DNA of 64,000 nucleotides from Camellia lanceoleosa (Eukaryota > Streptophyta > Magnoliopsida > Ericales > Theaceae). Positions 59,190-64,000 of the stretch are shown here, in pieces. Numbering within the stretch: position 1 is the first letter of the stretch; every line of letters starts with the position of its first letter. The DNA lies in contig CM045761.1 in NCBI GenBank assembly GCA_025200525.1, positions 101,098,182 to 101,162,181 on the forward strand. The letters are read 5' to 3'. A program made the position numbers and the translations under genes. The notes under the pieces were generated by a model, which saw nothing but the letters and a program-made list of their open reading frames with translations, did not search any database and was not told where the DNA came from.

Positions 59190-60503
59190 CCAAGTTGAAT
59201 ACTCAGATACTAGCAGGAACCCTGCGTCTATCTACTTGGTGACCTCTTCCTTAATCATCAAAGCTTGATCCAACCGTATCCTCCGCAGCTTCTGTTTGAT
59301 GGGTAGGGCCTCGGGGTCAAGAGGGATCCGATGCTGTACAATCTCGGGATTGATTCTAGGCATGTCTTCGTAGGACCACTCGAAAACATCTTTGAAATCT
59401 TTTAATAAAGCGACTAAGCGCTCGCGCTCGTCCGAAGACAACGTGGACTCGATCTGGACCAGATGCGGATCTTTCTCAGTACCCACATTAATTTGAATGA
59501 CTTCATCAACAAAGGGTTTTACAAACGTCTCTTCCTCTCGATTAATCAAATGTTTCAAAACTAGAGGAATTCCTTCCTCATTGCTTTCATCAAAATTTTG
59601 AAAATCATGATCAATGCAATAAACAAAAGGCACAAAGAAATAGTCAGAATCTACAGTGGCATTCTCATTCACAAGGTCAAGTTGATCCAGTTCCTCAGTT
59701 ATAACCAACTCAAAGGAAAAGGAAAAAGACGACCAGTACAAAACCTCGGCATCTGGGTTATTAACCCCAGGAATACCGGACCCCGACTCGGATGAACCGA
59801 AATTTGATTCTGACTCCACATACTCTGTGGAATCAGATTCTGGTTCACTACCTGACTTAGAACTGCTAGACAGGTAGCCCTCCTCCAGTTGCCAAGTAAG
59901 GGATGGTGCGTCAGATACATCCAAGATACCGCTAGAAGGGTTCGCACTCGGTTGGTCTCTGATCATGGAGATGATTAGGTTATCTCCTAAGCTCTCTGAG
60001 TTGATTTGAGGATCTGAAAGGAGACATGCCAGTGCTGCTCCTACTTCAAGCTCACTATTGTTGGAATCACTTTCTGTGCTCTTTTCAGCTTTAACAGTCG
60101 GTTCAACCATTTCTTCCGTATCACTGTCTTGTAGCTACAAGTCAAAGAAAATCTCAAAGCCGGGAATCTGCTGCTTATCAGAGTTGAACTAGGGCTCAGG
60201 GAAACCACAAAATGGGAAGTCTTCCCCTTCCTGAACAAAATAACCATTCAGGGTTCCCTAAATTGGTCGGTGCACAAGCTCGTACCACTTCCCGATCTGC
60301 TTAGCTTTGGCTCTTCCGGCCATCTCTTTCCCTTTCCTCACCCAGTCCTCTTTAGTAGGTGTATAGACAAGACCAAAGACATGAGGGTTATATGGCATGT
60401 CGGCCAATGCAGCGACGTCTTTCTGGCCATTTCTTTCTAATCCCATTCCTGGTATGTGTTGGAGTTTGTTCATGAAGTACACAGACTTGGTGCTGACATA
60501 CAA
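59190..60503 (-). pseudogene. Element E linker between protease and RT
   Basis: A long acidic, Ser/Glu-rich spacer (60110-59232, open for 292 codons). It ends in the pre-RT motif FEWSYEDMPRINPEIVQHRI, which is typical of Tat pol. 60503-60258 is an upstream part (GLERNGQKDV). The region is unusually open compared with the rest of the element. Confidence 0.75.
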
Positions 60504-61200
60504 GCCCTCATCGATAGCCAGGATATTCTACACTACCTAGGCCTCAGCCAAGGTAAACCCCAAAAGGAAGACATCCTCTTCGCCATGCACAATCTCTAGT
60601 ACAGACGTAGTGACCTATGGCGGAGGATGTATAGATGAATTCCCGAAGACTATGGCCACCTCTTTCCCATGGAGGTACTTCAGCATCTGGTGGAGAGTGG
60701 AAGAGACAACTCTTACTTAGTGTAGCCAGGGTCACCCATGTAGTAAGTTGAAAGTGGCCGGAACATCCAAGACATGAAACTTGATGTCCTGCTGAGCTGG
60801 GCCGACTTGTACTCTAATCTGCATTGTTCCCATCACCTCTCTGCTTGTATTGTCATATGCCTAGATCACGTGGGCCATAGGCACAAAATCAGCCGATTTT
60901 AGACCAATAGCATAAGCTGTATGACAAGGACAGACATTGATTGTTGACCCGGTGTCGACCAATAGCACTGGTACTCACTTTTCTTGACACTCTATGGACA
61001 TGTATAGAGGCTTGTTATGTGCAGAGCCTTCTGGCAGTAGTTCCTTATCTGAAAAGGTCAAAGTCGACGTTGTACCTCCCGGGAAGACTAATCCCACCAG
61101 TTGTTCCGAGGTGGTGTCAATGGACAATTTGGCTTTATCTATCACCGTCAATAGAGCTTGTCTTTACACTCGCGAAGCCATAAGCAGCCCCTAGATAGAT
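60504..61200 (-). pseudogene. Element E protease
   Basis: Around 60978-60920 the minus strand reads VLLVDTGSTINVCP, an intact DTG triplet of a retropepsin-like protease. Stops occur on both sides (for example near 60865 and 60730), so the domain is not open. Confidence 0.7.
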
Positions 61201-63781
61201 ATATCTGCTTGAATCTTCTTCAACTATTTCAGCACAGCCTTTTCCTCCAATAGTTTTTCTTTCTGTTTCTCTACCTCTTTGTCTTTCTCGGAGGCCTCGG
61301 GTTAGTCTAGATGCGGTCGTTTGAAATATCGACCACTTCTTGTTATGTGGTTGACTTCTTCCACATACTAGGTATTGTCAGGAAGGCCTTCATCCCAATC
61401 CTCATCAGTGTGGGTAAGATGCAGATCATCATCTTCCCACCACATACCTCCGGCAATCGACAAGCAATTGTCCGATTCCGGTCTAAGTGTTCTGTCAACA
61501 AAAACATTCCCCGCGGGGCATTGAGCTATTCCAGCTTTCTGATCACTTTCACTCATTTCTTGCCCAAACCGCTCCAGCGCAGCTTCTTGTTCTGTATGTA
61601 TAGTACTAACAATGCCCAGTTCCTGAGCCAATTGTTCTTCATCGGTGTTTTTTAGTAGTTTACCCTTCCTACTGGCCGTTCTGGCTATTACAACGGTTCC
61701 CGCTTTCTGTTCTTCCAGCTTCGATTCAATTCCTTCATCTATATCGGGTTCATCACTTTGCCAACCAGAATTGTCTATCGACCTGTTCAGATCAAACCAA
61801 TCAATGTGCACATCCCCTTGATCTTGCTCATCAAAGAACTGCAAATTGTCTATATCTTCCTCCAGGTTGGCTAGATCATCTAATCCCTAACTTGATCCAT
61901 CTTCTCAAACTACACTAACCTCCATCCCAGTCGGCAACACCACTTCTGGCTTAGCTTGATTGATTGGCACAACATAGTAGCTCGGGTTGTATGTCCCTTC
62001 AAATAAGTCCCTAAAGCCCTTGGGCAATGGATTGATATTCTCTACCAAGGCTGACCTCCCTTTATCTTCCATTGTCACCACCACTGGTTCAAGTTGGAGT
62101 GAAGACACGCTCATCATGCACAAGTTCGTGCTCTCAAGGATGAACAACGCCGGCTTGGGTAGGTGGGAATGGGTGATGTATATGCTGGGGTAGAGGGACT
62201 TAGTTATGTGGTGGGAGAGGATTTGTAGTGACGTTGGGTTTTTCGGAAGGTGCTATCACCTTATTGTCAATGAGATCTTTAATCTCATGACGCACTCTAA
62301 AGAACTGATCAGTATCATGACCATGTTGTTGGTGAAAAGCATAGTATTTGGCCAGGTTGTGTTTTGGACGGAGAGGATCAGGTAGTAGGTGTTGTTCTAA
62401 TGGCTTAAGATGCCCCTTTTTTAGTAGGATCCCTAAGGCTTTGGACAAAGTCATGTAGAGTGGGGTGAAGACCCTTTTTAGTTCGAGCTTGATGGCTCGA
62501 GGTTTGTGAAATTGTATTGGAGGTGTTGGCGAACGGTTTGGCAGTTTTAGGTGTGGTAGTGACCATGCTCACATCCGAAGGTCGTGCAGAGGTGCCACCA
62601 GTCGTGGCTACATTGGAGCTGTGTGTAAAGGGCCTTTTGGGCTGTTCCTTCTCATGGTCTATCAGCACTTGCTTCATCGCATCCTCAATTTGAACTCTTA
62701 TTTCATGGAGCTTAACAAATGTAAACAAAGGCAAGACTATCATTTTTTGTAATAATCTTCCTTGCTAGTTACGGACCACCATTCTGATTTGGTCATTTTC
62801 AGACGGCCGGATAGTCATCATAGAGGCCTTAGCCCTCCATTGGGTCATAAAATCAAAGAAACCCTCATTCAGCTCCTAGTGGGTCACTTCAAGATCGCAG
62901 GTTATGACCTCGATCTGGGTATTGTAGGAGTACTGCGCGATAAAAGCCTCGGCCATTTCCTCTCAGTTTCTTTTCACAGAGTCTTCAAGCTTGGCATACC
63001 AAATGGCCGCTATACCTAACAGGGTTCAGCCAAAAAGTGACAACTTCTGCAATCTAGTGAGACCCATTGGTCGTAGGATATCAGAGAATAGCTATAGATG
63101 GACCATAGGATCCCCGGAGCCATCGAACCGGTCTATATGTGGCATTTTGAATCTGTCCGGTAGAGTCACTGCCGAGTTAGTGTATCCATCTTTAATATCA
63201 GGGATTGAATTCACGCCCTGCACCTGTTTGAAGAGCTTTTCTAACTTGTTGACCTTCAATGCAGTGGGGTCAACCTCGAATTCAAACGGCTCCTCCATTT
63301 GGTAAATTGGTGCCTTGGAGGTCTAAGGTGGCATCGGATCTGTCGGAATGCCCATATTCTCTTGGACATTGATTATGACCCCGGGTGTCGAAATTCCAAC
63401 TAAGGGTGCATGGGATGCAGAGGCTACTGCCGGTTGTGGTTGCTGTTGCTGAAGCCTATCTATCACTTCTGCATGGCGAGCTAACCTTAGCTTGGTGGGG
63501 TATGACTTGGCGGGCTGCATCTAGATGCATAATCTCAATGTTCTGATAGAGCTGAGCATATCTTTCATGCTAACTGGGGGATGTTGAGCTATCAAAACTG
63601 GTGAATACTCTCTTTCCAGAGTAGAAGCAGAAGACTGGGCCTGACTAAGCGCAAGTGAAGTAAAAGGTGATTGCTGAATCGGTGAATTCTGCCTGATCCT
63701 CCTCCCTCTGGTAACCGGTGGGAGTGAAACAAACACTGGCTCTCCCCTGACAAGATCCCCGGATCTGTAAATCCTTCTCAC
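61201..63781 (-). pseudogene. Element E gag
   Basis: 63781-63092 covers the gag N-terminal part, ending in the core KMPHIDRFDGSGDPMVHL followed by a TAG. 62990-62760 continues the core with stops (WYAKLED, EAFIAQYSYN). 62743-62200 is a Ser/Thr/Pro-rich part and a knuckle-like YYAFHQQHGHDTDQFFRVRHE. 62147-61368 is an acidic linker. Several frame changes. Confidence 0.78.
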
Positions 63782-64000
63782 TCAGGTCCAGAGTGCTTGG
63801 GGGGTAACATAATCGTCTAAAGCAATGGTGAAAAACTACCTTGCAAAAAAGAAATAAAGCAAAAGAAAGGAAAAATAAAAAACTGCACAGCACCTCTGCT
63901 TAGATTCTAATCAGTTGTAGACGTCCCCGAACGCCCCGGGAGGGATGAGTCCCCCGTTCCGTTCATTTTGGGCTCACTACAGTTTAGGACTCAAATTGTC
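63782..64000 (-). other. Element E 5' leader
   Basis: Untranslated sequence upstream of gag. A GC-rich stretch at 63925-63965 (CCCCGAACGCCCCGGGAGGG) is seen. PBS and LTR are outside the window. Confidence 0.4.

Larger units (their letters stand above)
56739..64000 (-). mobile_element. Element E: Tat-lineage Ty3/gypsy retrotransposon, truncated
   Basis: gag (from about 63780), protease, RT, RNase H, archaeal-type RNase H and most of the integrase run in order on minus. The element stops inside the integrase at about 56739, where element F begins; its 5' leader and LTR lie beyond the window. The same lineage as element B by the second RNase H, but the sequences are clearly different. Confidence 0.85.

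Overview
This is a repeat-dense stretch of a plant nuclear chromosome, most likely from a eudicot. Three things point that way: an intron-containing plant-specific kinase family (UspA-type domain plus receptor-like cytoplasmic kinase), nested Ty1/copia and Ty3/gypsy retrotransposons of plant lineages (Tat-like, Tekay/Del-like chromovirus), and L1-type LINE, hAT and Tourist-like debris. Nothing bacterial, organellar or viral was recognised. The species cannot be named from the window.

Layout. 1-6.2 kb: the 3' half (4 exons, complete kinase domain) of a USP/kinase gene on +, with an intron swollen by a TIR element and a LINE. 7.1-19.9 kb: LINE, MITE and several fragments of one family of very long LTRs (called family D here). 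One of these is split by a nearly complete copia element at 9638-15221 (358-bp LTRs, TSD GGCCG). 19.9-44.9 kb: one Tat-like gypsy element (element B, minus strand, TSD GTGTG). It is interrupted inside its protease region by a 3.3-kb family-D solo LTR (25357-28690, TSD CTCCA) and by a chromovirus (element C, + strand, 28830-40972, TSD ACCTT/ACCTC). Element C's left LTR carries a further family-D insertion. 44.9-47.1 kb: microsatellite and DNA-transposon debris. 47.1-49.5 kb: the 5' half (5 exons: USP domain and linker) of a second copy of the USP/kinase gene; its kinase exons are not seen in the remaining 14 kb. 49.6-54.7 kb: LINE 3' ends and a non-autonomous hAT element. 54.7-64 kb: a chromovirus 3' half (F) fused at about 56738 to a Tat-like gypsy element (E) that runs off the window.

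The only plausible host genes are the two USP/kinase copies, which look like a tandem pair pushed apart by about 41 kb of transposon insertions. Most transposon genes are broken by in-frame stops that C-to-T or G-to-A change explains, as expected of methylated, silenced DNA.

The observation most worth following is an open antisense frame of about 205 codons (20535-21152, +) between pol and the 3' LTR of element B. It resembles the extra antisense ORFs known from Tat-lineage elements. The next most interesting are an array of ten palindromic units just upstream of a family-D LTR TATA box and the split, asymmetric kinase gene pair. Percentages and counts given here were made by eye.
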